Assembly (NCBI RefSeq): GCF_031344075.1
Contig: NZ_JAVJAN010000023.1
Span: 1-64,000 of the forward strand
Source of the DNA: Clostridium aquiflavi
GTDB taxonomy: Bacteria > Bacillota > Clostridia > Clostridiales > Clostridiaceae
Direction: 5' to 3'
Length of the DNA: 64,000 nt
Notes under the pieces: model-generated
The model's input: the letters and a program-made list of their open reading frames with translations, nothing else
Databases searched by the model: none
What the model was told of the DNA's origin: nothing
In this document: piece by piece, positions 54,094-63,547 of the stretch
Numbering within the stretch: the first letter of the stretch is position 1
Layout: each line of letters starts with the position of its first letter
Program-made: the position numbers and the translations under genes

Positions 54094-54711
54094 ATGACAA
54101 CCTATGCTAAAGTAATTGTTAATGGTTCACCAATAACAAAATCAAATTTTAAATTACATAATACTAATGGACGTGCTATCTTACCTAGTAATTCTGGTAA
54201 ATATCATGATAGATATGCTATATATGAGCAAGAAATTGCTCTTATTGCTAGAAGTCAAAATCCAGATATTATATTAGAAGAAAGTTTAATAGCTATACTA
54301 AAAGTTTATTATAAAAGTGAAAAACGTCATCCAGACACAATAAATATAACAAAAAGTATATTTGATGGAATAGAAAAAAGTGGTCTTATCATAAATGATG
54401 CTCAGATTACTAGAATAATCGTCGAGGAATATTATGATAAAGAAAATCCTCGCTTTGAATTAGAACTATTTGCCGAAAGTGAATATGAAATTAATTACTC
54501 CATAAATAAAAAATCAGTTTTAGGTAATCCTAAATTATACTCTCCAATAAAGAAAAACGTATTAAATCCAAATACTAACAAGAATAAAGATATAGAAACT
54601 AACAAAAATCTTTGTACAATTTGTAATACTATACTAAAAACAAATGATTACATAAAAGCAGATGGTGGAAAAACACTGATATGTAAAAAATGTTTCAATA
54701 AATTATTTTAA
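54094..54711 (+). CDS. RusA family Holliday-junction resolvase-like protein with zinc ribbon
   Basis: The 205-residue protein has a RusA-like N-terminal domain with acidic residues Asp81, Asp91 and Asp102 in HPDTINITKSIFDGI and NDAQITRI. The C-terminal tail has two CxxC pairs (Cys174, 177, 197, 200). RusA cuts four-way DNA junctions and is usually phage-encoded. No other phage gene is present here. AAGGAG lies 5 bases before the ATG. It is followed by an SGNH hydrolase 15 bases later. Confidence 0.8.
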   Translation: MTTYAKVIVNGSPITKSNFKLHNTNGRAILPSNSGKYHDRYAIYEQEIALIARSQNPDIILEESLIAILKVYYKSEKRHPDTINITKSIFDGIEKSGLIINDAQITRIIVEEYYDKENPRFELELFAESEYEINYSINKKSVLGNPKLYSPIKKNVLNPNTNKNKDIETNKNLCTICNTILKTNDYIKADGGKTLICKKCFNKLF

Positions 54712-54726
54712 AGGTGGGTTTGTTTT

Positions 54727-55290
54727 ATGAATAAACATATAGATATAATATTTTTAGGTGATAGTTTAACTTTTGGATATGGTATTCCTAAAAAAGATTC
54801 TTGGGTTTATAAAATTCAAAACAGCCTAAACTTAACCTCACTAAACAAGGGCTGTAATGGTGATACAAGTACAGGAATGCTTACTAGATATTATGAAGAT
54901 GTAATAAAATATACTCCTAATAAAATATTTATTATGTGTGGTAGCAATGATTTACTTTTAGGAAGAACTGTAAAATCAATAATTGAAAATATAGAATTAA
55001 TGATACAAGAAGCTTTAGAAATCAACTCTAATGTTATCATAGGCATTCCACCTTCAATCATAGGAAATATGGCAAATGAATTATTTTCATATTCACCTTT
55101 TTATAGCTATGCAGAAAAAAATTTAATTAATTTAAAAGAGGAAATAATTAATTTAACTATTAACTATAACCTCTCTTTTATAGATTTCTATTCAATTACT
55201 TTAAATAATAGTGATATATATTTAGATGGAATACATCTTAATTCTTTAGGAAATGACCTTATGTATAAAAATGCTATTTGCTATTTCTAA
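54727..55290 (+). CDS. SGNH/GDSL-family hydrolase
   Basis: The 187-residue protein has the four SGNH blocks: IFLGDSLTFGYG (nucleophile Ser), the Gly in GCNGDTSTG, GSNDLL with Asn, and DGIHLNSLG with the catalytic Asp and His. It has no signal peptide, so it is an intracellular lipase/esterase or acyl-hydrolase of unknown substrate. The stop overlaps the stop of the convergent flavoprotein by 4 bases. Confidence 0.9.
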   Translation: MNKHIDIIFLGDSLTFGYGIPKKDSWVYKIQNSLNLTSLNKGCNGDTSTGMLTRYYEDVIKYTPNKIFIMCGSNDLLLGRTVKSIIENIELMIQEALEINSNVIIGIPPSIIGNMANELFSYSPFYSYAEKNLINLKEEIINLTINYNLSFIDFYSITLNNSDIYLDGIHLNSLGNDLMYKNAICYF

Positions 55291-56243
55291 TTTATTTTTT
55301 TAATATATTCTGCTGATTTTATTCCACAATTAATACCATCTGTTTCTTCCATTATAAGAGCTAGCTTTCCATAAATTAAATTACCACAAGCAAAAATTCC
55401 TTCTTTAGAAGTCTCAAACTCTTTTGTTTCTGGAACAAATGTACTTTTATTAATATCTATTTTTAAATTTTGAGCAAGTTTATTTTCTGGTCTAAATCCA
55501 ACTGATAAAATTAAAGAATCACATTCTATTTTAGAAGTTACATCTTCTTTTAAATTTAGTACTTTAATTTTATTTATTCTTTTATTACCGTAAATTTCTA
55601 CAACTCTAGAATTTTCTATAATTTCTATGGAAAATCCATCTATTAAGTTTTCAATTTCTTCATCTATTAATTCTTTGATTTCATCTTCAATTATTATTGC
55701 TTCTACACTGCCACCTTCAATTAAAATACGTCTAGCTACTAAAAATCCCCATTTATTTTTAGCAATTATCACTGTTTTCTTGCCTGGAAGATACCCTTCT
55801 AAATTAATTAATCTATGTGCAGATCCTAAAGTAAATATTCCTGTTAATCCATGAGTTGGAACCATAACACTTCCTGTATATACTTCTCTTGATCCAGTTG
55901 CTAGTATTATTGCTTTTGCATATACTTCTTTACTTCCTTCTATTGAATTAACATAAGTTATTTTTTTATCATCTACTATGTCTATAACATTTGTGTTAAG
56001 CTTAATATCTATATTAAATTTTTTTAATTTTTCTTCAATAAAATATACATATTCAGGTCCAGTTACTTTTTCTCCTAAGAGTTTTTCACCAAATGCATTA
56101 TGAATACATTGATTTAATATTCCTCCTAAGCTATGTTCTCTCTCAAATATTAATATATTTTTTATTCCATTTCTCGCTGCACCTAAAGCAGCAGTCATAC
56201 CAGCTATTCCTCCACCAATTACAATTAAGTCATATTCTAACAT
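55287..56243 (-). CDS. FAD/NAD(P)-dependent oxidoreductase
   Basis: The 318-residue flavoprotein has the dinucleotide motif DLIVIGGGIAGMTAALGA at the N terminus, GGILNQCIHNAFG and a C-terminal FACGNLIYG. The GGIL-QC-HN and GPEY elements resemble the flavoprotein partner of anaerobic glycerol-3-phosphate dehydrogenase, but no glp gene is nearby. It lies 30 bases after yedF. I start at ATG 56243, after GGAGG; a start nine codons earlier would lie before that site. Confidence 0.78.
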   Translation of the reverse strand: MLEYDLIVIGGGIAGMTAALGAARNGIKNILIFEREHSLGGILNQCIHNAFGEKLLGEKVTGPEYVYFIEEKLKKFNIDIKLNTNVIDIVDDKKITYVNSIEGSKEVYAKAIILATGSREVYTGSVMVPTHGLTGIFTLGSAHRLINLEGYLPGKKTVIIAKNKWGFLVARRILIEGGSVEAIIIEDEIKELIDEEIENLIDGFSIEIIENSRVVEIYGNKRINKIKVLNLKEDVTSKIECDSLILSVGFRPENKLAQNLKIDINKSTFVPETKEFETSKEGIFACGNLIYGKLALIMEETDGINCGIKSAEYIKKIN

Positions 56244-56273
56244 TATATTTCCTCCAAATATACAAATCACATA

Positions 56274-56852
56274 TTATAATTTTACTAAGTTATTAGATTC
56301 ATTTATTATATCTACTATATCAATCATATCGATAATTTCCGAAAAATTATTAGATATATTTAACTTATAATACTCTAAAGATTTATCATGTACAAATACA
56401 CTTACACCTTCTTGATATAATAATTTTATATTTTCTAACCATCCAGTATTCTCTGGTAATTCTTCAAACACTTTTACACCTTCATTTAAAAATATAATAT
56501 TTTTAGGAAGTTTTATAGCATCACTTAATGCATTTAAATAATCATTTAATAGAATTTTTCCTAATTTAGAATCTCCTGTTCCAAACTTATCTGATGTTAT
56601 TAAAACTGAAAATACAGTTTCATCTATTGCCTCTAAACATCCTCTTTTTTCTATAAATACCTGAACATTTTCATCATTTTCTTCTACATCTACATGATAT
56701 CCTAAATTCATAGCAAAATTAACTATATTAGAATTATCAGATTGTTTTTCTATAATAACTATTGCTTCACCTTCTCCTATAGAATTGAAATATTTTTTTA
56801 CCATTCTTATAGTTTTAGGAAAAGACAAACCTCTGCAATCTATTTCTTTCAT
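56274..56852 (-). CDS. yedF: YedF-like protein (TusA plus DsrE domains)
   Basis: The 192-residue protein has an N-terminal TusA-like domain with the CRGLSFP motif (Cys6) and a C-terminal DsrE-like domain. This is the YedF selenium-metabolism family. No selD or selA is in the window. The neighbouring flavoprotein is probably cotranscribed. Sulfur or selenium trafficking is inference. GGGGGAG precedes the ATG. Confidence 0.82.
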   Translation of the reverse strand: MKEIDCRGLSFPKTIRMVKKYFNSIGEGEAIVIIEKQSDNSNIVNFAMNLGYHVDVEENDENVQVFIEKRGCLEAIDETVFSVLITSDKFGTGDSKLGKILLNDYLNALSDAIKLPKNIIFLNEGVKVFEELPENTGWLENIKLLYQEGVSVFVHDKSLEYYKLNISNNFSEIIDMIDIVDIINESNNLVKL

Positions 56853-56928
56853 AAAATTTCTCCCCCTTAGTTTATATTAAGTATAAAATTAAGATAAGAT
56901 AATTATATCATGTTTAATTTTATATGGG

Positions 56929-56956
56929 TTGTTTGATTTATGTATTTATGTATAAT
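56929..56956 (+). promoter_or_regulatory. Possible promoter of the LTA-synthase-like gene
   Basis: TTGTTT (56929-56934), a 16-base spacer and a perfect TATAAT (56951-56956). The leader would be about 70 bases. Confidence 0.5.
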
Positions 56957-57035
56957 ATAAGATGTTAACTCTTTGATAATAATTATTGTATTAATTTTAT
57001 CATTTTTTTATTAATTCGTAGATTGAGGTGAATTT

Positions 57036-58886
57036 ATGCATTCTTACAAAAATAAAATTATTAATGTACTTAATAAAAATACACTAAACCAATTAATATT
57101 ATTTTTATTTCCATTAGTTGCTATAGTACTTAAATGTATATTCTTTCAAGGATTCATTACAGGAATCAATCCTTATAGTTTTGATTATAATGTTGGTTAT
57201 GAATATGCTAGACCATTCTTAAATTATTATCTAGCTTTCGTCTTAATATTCATAAGTTTTTCACTTTTATTTAAAGGAAAAGCAAGGATAGTATATATTT
57301 TCATAATAAACATTTTATTAACTGCAGTTATTGTCTTAGATGTTTGTTATTTCAGAGGATTTTTAACAGTTCCTTCTGTTCTTATTGCTACTCAAACAGC
57401 AAATTTAGATAATTTATCTGGTGCAATATATTCTATGTTTAGTCATTTAGACTTTATCTTTATAATAGATTTATTTGTACTAGGAATTTATGTTTACTTT
57501 ACTAGAAAATATGTATCTGAAATAAATAAAAGAGCAATTAAAACTTTCCTTGTAACTTTTATTATGCCAATATTATTTATAGCTTATGTTCCTTTTAATA
57601 TACATATTCTAAATAATAAAGATGTTAAGGACGCTTATTTATATGATAATTACGATCCAACAAATACAGCTAGATATTTTTCACCAATAGGATATCATGT
57701 ATTTGACTTATATACTGTTTATCGTGATTCAAAACCATATAAATTCACAGCTGAAGATGAAAATAATTTAAATAAATTATTTGAAATGAAAAATGAAAAC
57801 TTACCTAACAATGATTATTTTGGTATATCTAAAGGTAAAAATTTAATTTACATTCAAGTTGAATCTTTAGAAAGCTTTGTTATAAACAAAAGTATTAATG
57901 GAAAAGAAATTACCCCTGTATTGAACAAATTAACATCTGATGGTTTCTATTTCCCTAATGTATTTGAACAAGTTAATGAAGGTACAAGCTCTGATAGTGA
58001 CTTAATGGTTAATACATCTATGCTTCCATTAAGAAGAGGAAGTACTTTCTTTAGATATCCAAATGCTACTTACAACTCTTTACCTAATATATTAGAAGAA
58101 GAGGGATATAGTAATATTGCTATACATCCTGATAAAGGATCATTTTGGAATTATTCTGCTGGACTTAAAGGAATAGGATTTGATAAGTTTAATGATTACT
58201 ATTCATTCAATGCAGATGAAACAATTGGAATGGGAATAAGTGATGGAAGCTACTTTAAGCAAGTTGTTCCAATGTTAAAAGAACAATCTAATCCATTTTA
58301 TGGTCTAACAGTAACATTAACAAGTCACGGCCCATTTGATATACCAAAAGATTATAGAGAATTAGGACTTGATCCTGAATTAGATGCTAGTGAATTAGGT
58401 GGATATTTTGAAAGTTTACACTATACAGATGCTCAAATAGGTAACTTCTTAAAATTACTAGATAGTGAAGGATTATTAGAAAATAGTGTAATAGCTATTA
58501 TGGGCGATCACACAGGAGTTCATAAATATTATAATAATGGAATTGAAAAGTTATCTAATAAAGAAGATTGGTATTTAGATACTGGTAATCCTGTAGTTCC
58601 TCTTGTAATTTATGATACTTCTATAAAAACAGGTAAAACTTTTGATTTATATGGTGGACAAATTGATGTTATGCCAACTTTACTTTATATGCTTGGCATC
58701 GATAAAGAAAAATATCAAGACACTGCTTTAGGAAGAAATCTGCTAAATACAAATAAATCATTTTCAATCTTAACAGATGGTACAATAAAAGATCAAAACA
58801 CCCTTTCTGATGAAGACAAAGAAACATACAAAAAAATATTAGATTTATCAGATAAAATGATAAGGGCAAATTACTTTAAAAAATAA
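57036..58886 (+). CDS. LTA-synthase-like sulfatase-fold phosphoglycerol transferase
   Basis: The 616-residue enzyme has five N-terminal membrane helices (to about 190) and an extracellular sulfatase domain. Metal-site Glu276 (VESLE), nucleophile Thr317 (NEGTSSDSD) and the GDHTGVH motif are present. LtaS uses phosphatidylglycerol to build lipoteichoic acid. Paralogues such as YqgS are primases or sporulation forms, so the exact role is open. GAGGTG precedes the ATG. Confidence 0.92.
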   Translation: MHSYKNKIINVLNKNTLNQLILFLFPLVAIVLKCIFFQGFITGINPYSFDYNVGYEYARPFLNYYLAFVLIFISFSLLFKGKARIVYIFIINILLTAVIVLDVCYFRGFLTVPSVLIATQTANLDNLSGAIYSMFSHLDFIFIIDLFVLGIYVYFTRKYVSEINKRAIKTFLVTFIMPILFIAYVPFNIHILNNKDVKDAYLYDNYDPTNTARYFSPIGYHVFDLYTVYRDSKPYKFTAEDENNLNKLFEMKNENLPNNDYFGISKGKNLIYIQVESLESFVINKSINGKEITPVLNKLTSDGFYFPNVFEQVNEGTSSDSDLMVNTSMLPLRRGSTFFRYPNATYNSLPNILEEEGYSNIAIHPDKGSFWNYSAGLKGIGFDKFNDYYSFNADETIGMGISDGSYFKQVVPMLKEQSNPFYGLTVTLTSHGPFDIPKDYRELGLDPELDASELGGYFESLHYTDAQIGNFLKLLDSEGLLENSVIAIMGDHTGVHKYYNNGIEKLSNKEDWYLDTGNPVVPLVIYDTSIKTGKTFDLYGGQIDVMPTLLYMLGIDKEKYQDTALGRNLLNTNKSFSILTDGTIKDQNTLSDEDKETYKKILDLSDKMIRANYFKK

Positions 58887-58940
58887 TACTCTATATAATT
58901 AGGCTATCTTTTTGACACCTATTCAAAACATAGCTAAATA

Positions 58941-58980
58941 AAAAATAGAAGGACTACAAAATTAGTCCTTCTATTTTTTA
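58941..58980 (+). terminator. Terminator of the LTA-synthase-like gene
   Basis: A perfect 16-base stem AAAAATAGAAGGACTA and complement, loop CAAAAT, followed by T-rich sequence. Confidence 0.93.
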
Positions 58981-59090
58981 TGTCTATTCAATAAATCTAC
59001 TATATTATTAATATCTTTTTAAATAAATGTTAATATTTTAGTATAATTGCGTAGTGGCATTGGAATTTACTTTATAAGACAATATATTAT

Positions 59091-60434
59091 TTATTTTCCT
59101 GCTATTGATAATTCCTTTATAACAACGCATGGTGAACCTACGCTACTCATAGGGAATTTTAAATCACTTCCTATTTCCTCTACATCTTTAATTAGTGTAA
59201 AGAAGTTTCCTGCTACTGTAATTTGTTCTATTGGGAATGTCTTCTTTCCATTTTCAATCATAAATCCCTTAGATGCTAAAGAAAAATCTCCAGTAACGGA
59301 GTTAGCACCAGAATGAAGGCCCGCAAATTCAGTTATTATTACTCCGTTATTAACCTCTTTACATATGTCTTCAAAGTTTTTCTTTCCTGGTTTTATATAA
59401 AAATTTGTTGGACTAATCCCTACTATTGATGCATAAGATGATTTAAATCCATTACCTGTAGATTTAACATTAGCCTTATGTGCTGTCTTTAAATTATATA
59501 ATAATGTATTTAGTTTCCCATTAGTTATAACTTCTTTTTTATAAGTTGCAACACCTTCATCATCAAATGCCGTTGTTCCAAGTCCATCTTCAAGATGAGG
59601 ATCATCTATTAACGTTACTTTATCTGAAGCTATAATTTCTCCTTCTTTACCTTTTAATAAAGATAGTCCTTTTTGTGCTTGTTCAGCATTAAAAATTCCT
59701 GAAAAAGTTCCAAGTAATGATACCATAGCTTCATTATTTATAACCACTTTATATTTTCCTGATTCTATGCTTCTTCCACCAATTCTTGAAAGAGCCTCTT
59801 CTAGTCCATCTTTAGCTAATTTTTCTGGATTAATATCAGATTCTCCCTTTGCAATAACATATCCCATGCCATCATATTTTTCATTATTATCTTCAATTAT
59901 TGGAACTACGTAAGCTGTTAAGTGATTTCTTGAAGTTGATAAATCCAAACCCTTTGAATTTAATATTCCATAACTAGATTTTCCATATCCTATTCCGCAG
60001 CCACCAAAATTAACGACTTTATCACATTGCTTTTTACATTCACTTTCCATTTCTAAAGCTAATTTTATAAGCTTATCAGGTTTTATATTATCCAATTCAT
60101 CCTTATAACAATTGATTTCATTATACTGACTATCACCGTCATATATAAATTGAGTATCATCATTTTCTATAACTAAAGCTGCACTTTTAGCATTTTCTAT
60201 AAGAGTATCTATAGAATTTTCATCTAATATCTCTGTATATGAATATCCCATTTTATCATTTATTTTTCCTCTAAATGATAATCCAAATGAATTGTTTAAT
60301 TTATATTTTTCAACGTCTCCATCATAAATATTTATACTTAAACTTTCTGCATCAGAATAATATATTTCACATTCATCAAATCCTGATTTTTTAGCTTTAC
60401 TCATTAATTTCTCTTTAAACAAATTAAATTCCAT
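59091..60434 (-). CDS. tldE: TldE/PmbA-type metalloprotease partner
   Basis: The 447-residue protein is the non-metal half of the TldD/TldE heterodimeric protease that trims peptides such as microcin precursors. It has the family segments YGILNSKGLDLS, DEGVATYKKEVITNGKL and STGNGFKSSYASIVGISPTN, and lacks an HExxxH motif. It follows tldD by 3 bases. Confidence 0.93.
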   Translation of the reverse strand: MEFNLFKEKLMSKAKKSGFDECEIYYSDAESLSINIYDGDVEKYKLNNSFGLSFRGKINDKMGYSYTEILDENSIDTLIENAKSAALVIENDDTQFIYDGDSQYNEINCYKDELDNIKPDKLIKLALEMESECKKQCDKVVNFGGCGIGYGKSSYGILNSKGLDLSTSRNHLTAYVVPIIEDNNEKYDGMGYVIAKGESDINPEKLAKDGLEEALSRIGGRSIESGKYKVVINNEAMVSLLGTFSGIFNAEQAQKGLSLLKGKEGEIIASDKVTLIDDPHLEDGLGTTAFDDEGVATYKKEVITNGKLNTLLYNLKTAHKANVKSTGNGFKSSYASIVGISPTNFYIKPGKKNFEDICKEVNNGVIITEFAGLHSGANSVTGDFSLASKGFMIENGKKTFPIEQITVAGNFFTLIKDVEEIGSDLKFPMSSVGSPCVVIKELSIAGK

Positions 60435-60437
60435 GTA

Positions 60438-61820
60438 CTATCTACCCCCAACTGTCATTTTCTTAACTCTAATCATAGGTTGACCTACATTAGTTGGAAT
60501 ACTTCCTGAAGAAGAACCACACATTCCTTGAGCTAATTCTAAATTATTACCCACCATATCAATGTCCATAAGAACTTCGCTACCTTTTCCAATAAGACTT
60601 GCACCCCTTACTGGTTCCTTAATAACACCATTCTTAACTAAATATCCTTCTTGTACAGCAAAGTTAAATTCTCCAGTTACAGGATTAACTGAGCCTCCGC
60701 CTAACTTCTTAGCATATAAACCATCTGAAATTGATTTAATTATCTCCTCTGGGTTATCTGTCCCATTTGCTATATACGTGTTAGTCATTCTTGAAGTTGG
60801 TTGATATTTATAACTCTGTCTTCTAGAACTACCAGTTGGTTTCATATTCATTCTTCTACCATTTAATTTATCAATCATATATCCTTTTAATATACCATTT
60901 TCAATTAAAATATTTTTTTGAGTTTTATTACCTTCATCATCTATATTAAGTGATCCCCAAGCATTAGGTATTGTACCATCATCTATAGCTGTTACTTTAG
61001 TTGATGCTATTTGCTGTCCTAATTTATTAGCAAAAACAGAATTACCTTTAGCAACAGAACTCGCTTCTAATGCATGACCACATGCCTCATGGAATATTAC
61101 TCCACCAAATCCATTATCTATTGCAACAGCCATATTACCTGCTGGACAATTTTTTGCATGAAGCATTGTATGAGCTATTCTTGCTGCTTCTTTTCCATGA
61201 TATTCAGGATCTATATTTTCAAACATTTCAATTCCCATATGTCTTCCTGGCCCCTCAAATCCTGTTTGATTCTCTGATCCTTTAGATGCTATAGCATTTA
61301 TTCCAAGTCGTGTTCTTATTCTTTTGTCTTCTATATATAATCCGTCACTATTAGCGATTAAAATATTTTGTTCCTTATCACCATAGCTTGTTATAACCTG
61401 TGAAATTTCACTATTATAATTTTTAGCACTATTATAAGCTAACTTTAAAATATCTATTTTTTTATTATAATTTACATCCTTAGGATAAAACATTATTGGA
61501 TGTATTGTTTGTATCTTTTTCTCATTTATTATAATATTCTTTTCCTTTTCATTTGCATTCCCTAAAGCTAATGCTGCTCTATAAGCTGTTTCTAATAAAG
61601 AATCTAAACTATTATTATTTGTATATGCATATACGCTCTTTAATCCTTTAAAAATTCTAATTCCAATACCATAGTTTCTTCCACCTATAGCATCCTCTAC
61701 TTTTCCATCTATTAATGATATGGAATTATTTACAGAATCATCTTCAAAAATTTCTGCAAAATCCCCCCCAGTTACTAAGCATCTTGCTAATACCTGTGAT
61801 ACAATGCTTTTTGTTAACAT
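60438..61820 (-). CDS. tldD: TldD metalloprotease
   Basis: The 460-residue catalytic half of TldD/TldE has the zinc motif HEACGH (His244, Glu245, His249) intact and a conserved YMIDKLNGRRMN. No ribosomally made peptide precursor is visible beside it, so the substrate here is unknown. GGGAGG precedes the ATG. Confidence 0.95.
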   Translation of the reverse strand: MLTKSIVSQVLARCLVTGGDFAEIFEDDSVNNSISLIDGKVEDAIGGRNYGIGIRIFKGLKSVYAYTNNNSLDSLLETAYRAALALGNANEKEKNIIINEKKIQTIHPIMFYPKDVNYNKKIDILKLAYNSAKNYNSEISQVITSYGDKEQNILIANSDGLYIEDKRIRTRLGINAIASKGSENQTGFEGPGRHMGIEMFENIDPEYHGKEAARIAHTMLHAKNCPAGNMAVAIDNGFGGVIFHEACGHALEASSVAKGNSVFANKLGQQIASTKVTAIDDGTIPNAWGSLNIDDEGNKTQKNILIENGILKGYMIDKLNGRRMNMKPTGSSRRQSYKYQPTSRMTNTYIANGTDNPEEIIKSISDGLYAKKLGGGSVNPVTGEFNFAVQEGYLVKNGVIKEPVRGASLIGKGSEVLMDIDMVGNNLELAQGMCGSSSGSIPTNVGQPMIRVKKMTVGGR

Positions 61821-62032
61821 ATAAATCCTCCCTCATATTTTCAATCTTTTATATAATAAAACTTCTTATTACAATACAATTACTATAATAATTTAAACTA
61901 TACTACTCTTATATTCTCATATTATTTACTATAATACTATGCCATATTATAGTAAGTCTATCTTAATTTTAAATTTTACTTTAATAGTTTTTATATATAA
62001 TTTATATATTATCTCATTTTAGCATTCCTAAG

Positions 62033-62085
62033 TTCAATTACTCAGTCCACTTTGCTTATGCATATATCAACACATTACTAAAACA
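62033..62085 (+). repeat. Dispersed repeat, copy A
   Basis: Reads TTCAATTACTCAGTCCACTT then TGCTTATGCATATATCAACA, matching copies near 43057 and 53829. It ends about 5 bases before the stop codon of the lipoprotein gene. Confidence 0.75.
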
Positions 62086-62089
62086 GATC

Positions 62090-63547
62090 CTAATTTAAAA
62101 ATGGTTTTGCCCAAGTATCAACATAATCTCCTATGCACCATTCAGCCATTATAATTTGATCATTTTTATCCATTTCTATTATATCAAGTGGAACATTGTT
62201 TATTTTTGAATTTTGAATTTCATCTATAAGCAAACCTTGTTCAGTTAAAATTAATGCTATTCTTTTGTTAGGAGATGTAAATGCATCTTTAATTCCTGGA
62301 AGTTCTCGCTTTAATGTTTTCCATGGAATTAAAAGAGAATCATAATTTACTAACTTCTTATTTTGTTTTAAATTTAAATTATAATCATATCCACTTCCCT
62401 CTAATCCATAAGCAGGTGATATTTTACCAATAACAGTCCATTTTCCATTTACTCTTTTAAGAGAAAAATTGCTGTAATTCATATATGGACTATATTTTTG
62501 TTTCTCTTCATTAGAAAAATTATTAACAATATTATCATAAGCTTGGTTAAAAGCTTTATTAACATCAATAGTAAATATATCACTTATAACAATTGGTATA
62601 TTAGACGTTATGTTATCTATTGGTAAAACCTCATATTTAGCATAATCACCATTGAAATTATTACCTTCATATACCTCTGTAGCCACATAATCATTACCAA
62701 CAAAATTTATACTTATATATCTATTTTTATCTATACTTTCTAAATTTTTATTATCATTATTAATAAAATCTTTATTATTAATTGGCTTAGCATCAAAATA
62801 TTCATAATAATAATCATTTTTATTTATAAATTTTTTATTTATGTTCCAAATCCCATTCATACGAGGAACTATTAGACCTGATTTATCTCTTATAGGTTGT
62901 AATTCTCCATTTTTAAATGAAATATATAATGTCTTATACTCTTCTGTGTTATTTTCTTTATTTTTTGATTTTATGCCTAGATAAACTCCAACTGGATAAT
63001 CATAATCATTAATTAATTTATTTTCTGCCTTATGTTCTTCATTTTTTGTATCATTTTCTACAACATCATTTATTTCATCAATAAAACTAACATTATACAA
63101 TGCTCCATTGTAAAATATAAATCCATCTTTATCCGTATTCTCTATAAATTCAAACATTATATTATTATTATTAAAAATTGATATAACTTCATAATTTTCT
63201 TTGTCTAGGTTAAGATCTCTTATACTATATTTTTCTTCATATGAAATAACATAATCATCTTTAACTAATTTTAATTTGTATGAAATATTTCTATACTCAA
63301 CATTCTTTAGCTTTATATATTCATTACATATTTCAATATTTTCTCCTACAGAAAATTTTTTATTACTAATAGAATATATATCATTATCTAAAATTTTATA
63401 GTCATTTATTTGCCAAACGCCTTTAATACTTAAAGATTTATTTTCTGGTGCTTTAATTTTATAAATTTTATTTTGTGCCACATCATTACACCCTATTATA
63501 AAAAAAGATATAAAAACAACTAAAAATATATTTATAAATTTTTTCAT
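62090..63547 (-). CDS. Large lipoprotein of unknown function
   Basis: The 485-residue protein has a lipoprotein signal peptide (lipobox FIIGC, Cys20). The exported part is rich in Lys, Asn and aromatic residues and shows no family I can name; segments such as GVWQINDYKILDND and GIWNINKKFINKNDYY look like repeated beta units. Its ATG overlaps the stop of the histidine kinase (ATGA), so it is translationally coupled and perhaps part of that sensory system. Confidence 0.8.
   Translation of the reverse strand: MKKFINIFLVVFISFFIIGCNDVAQNKIYKIKAPENKSLSIKGVWQINDYKILDNDIYSISNKKFSVGENIEICNEYIKLKNVEYRNISYKLKLVKDDYVISYEEKYSIRDLNLDKENYEVISIFNNNNIMFEFIENTDKDGFIFYNGALYNVSFIDEINDVVENDTKNEEHKAENKLINDYDYPVGVYLGIKSKNKENNTEEYKTLYISFKNGELQPIRDKSGLIVPRMNGIWNINKKFINKNDYYYEYFDAKPINNKDFINNDNKNLESIDKNRYISINFVGNDYVATEVYEGNNFNGDYAKYEVLPIDNITSNIPIVISDIFTIDVNKAFNQAYDNIVNNFSNEEKQKYSPYMNYSNFSLKRVNGKWTVIGKISPAYGLEGSGYDYNLNLKQNKKLVNYDSLLIPWKTLKRELPGIKDAFTSPNKRIALILTEQGLLIDEIQNSKINNVPLDIIEMDKNDQIIMAEWCIGDYVDTWAKPFLN

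Noticed and set aside
54094..54711. Prophage or integrated element suggested by the RusA-like gene
   Set aside because: The neighbours are ordinary chromosomal genes; no integrase, terminase, capsid or attachment-site repeats were seen.
59091..61820. RiPP or microcin cluster suggested by tldD/tldE
   Set aside because: No precursor peptide, modification enzyme or exporter is next to the pair; TldD/E is widespread outside such clusters.
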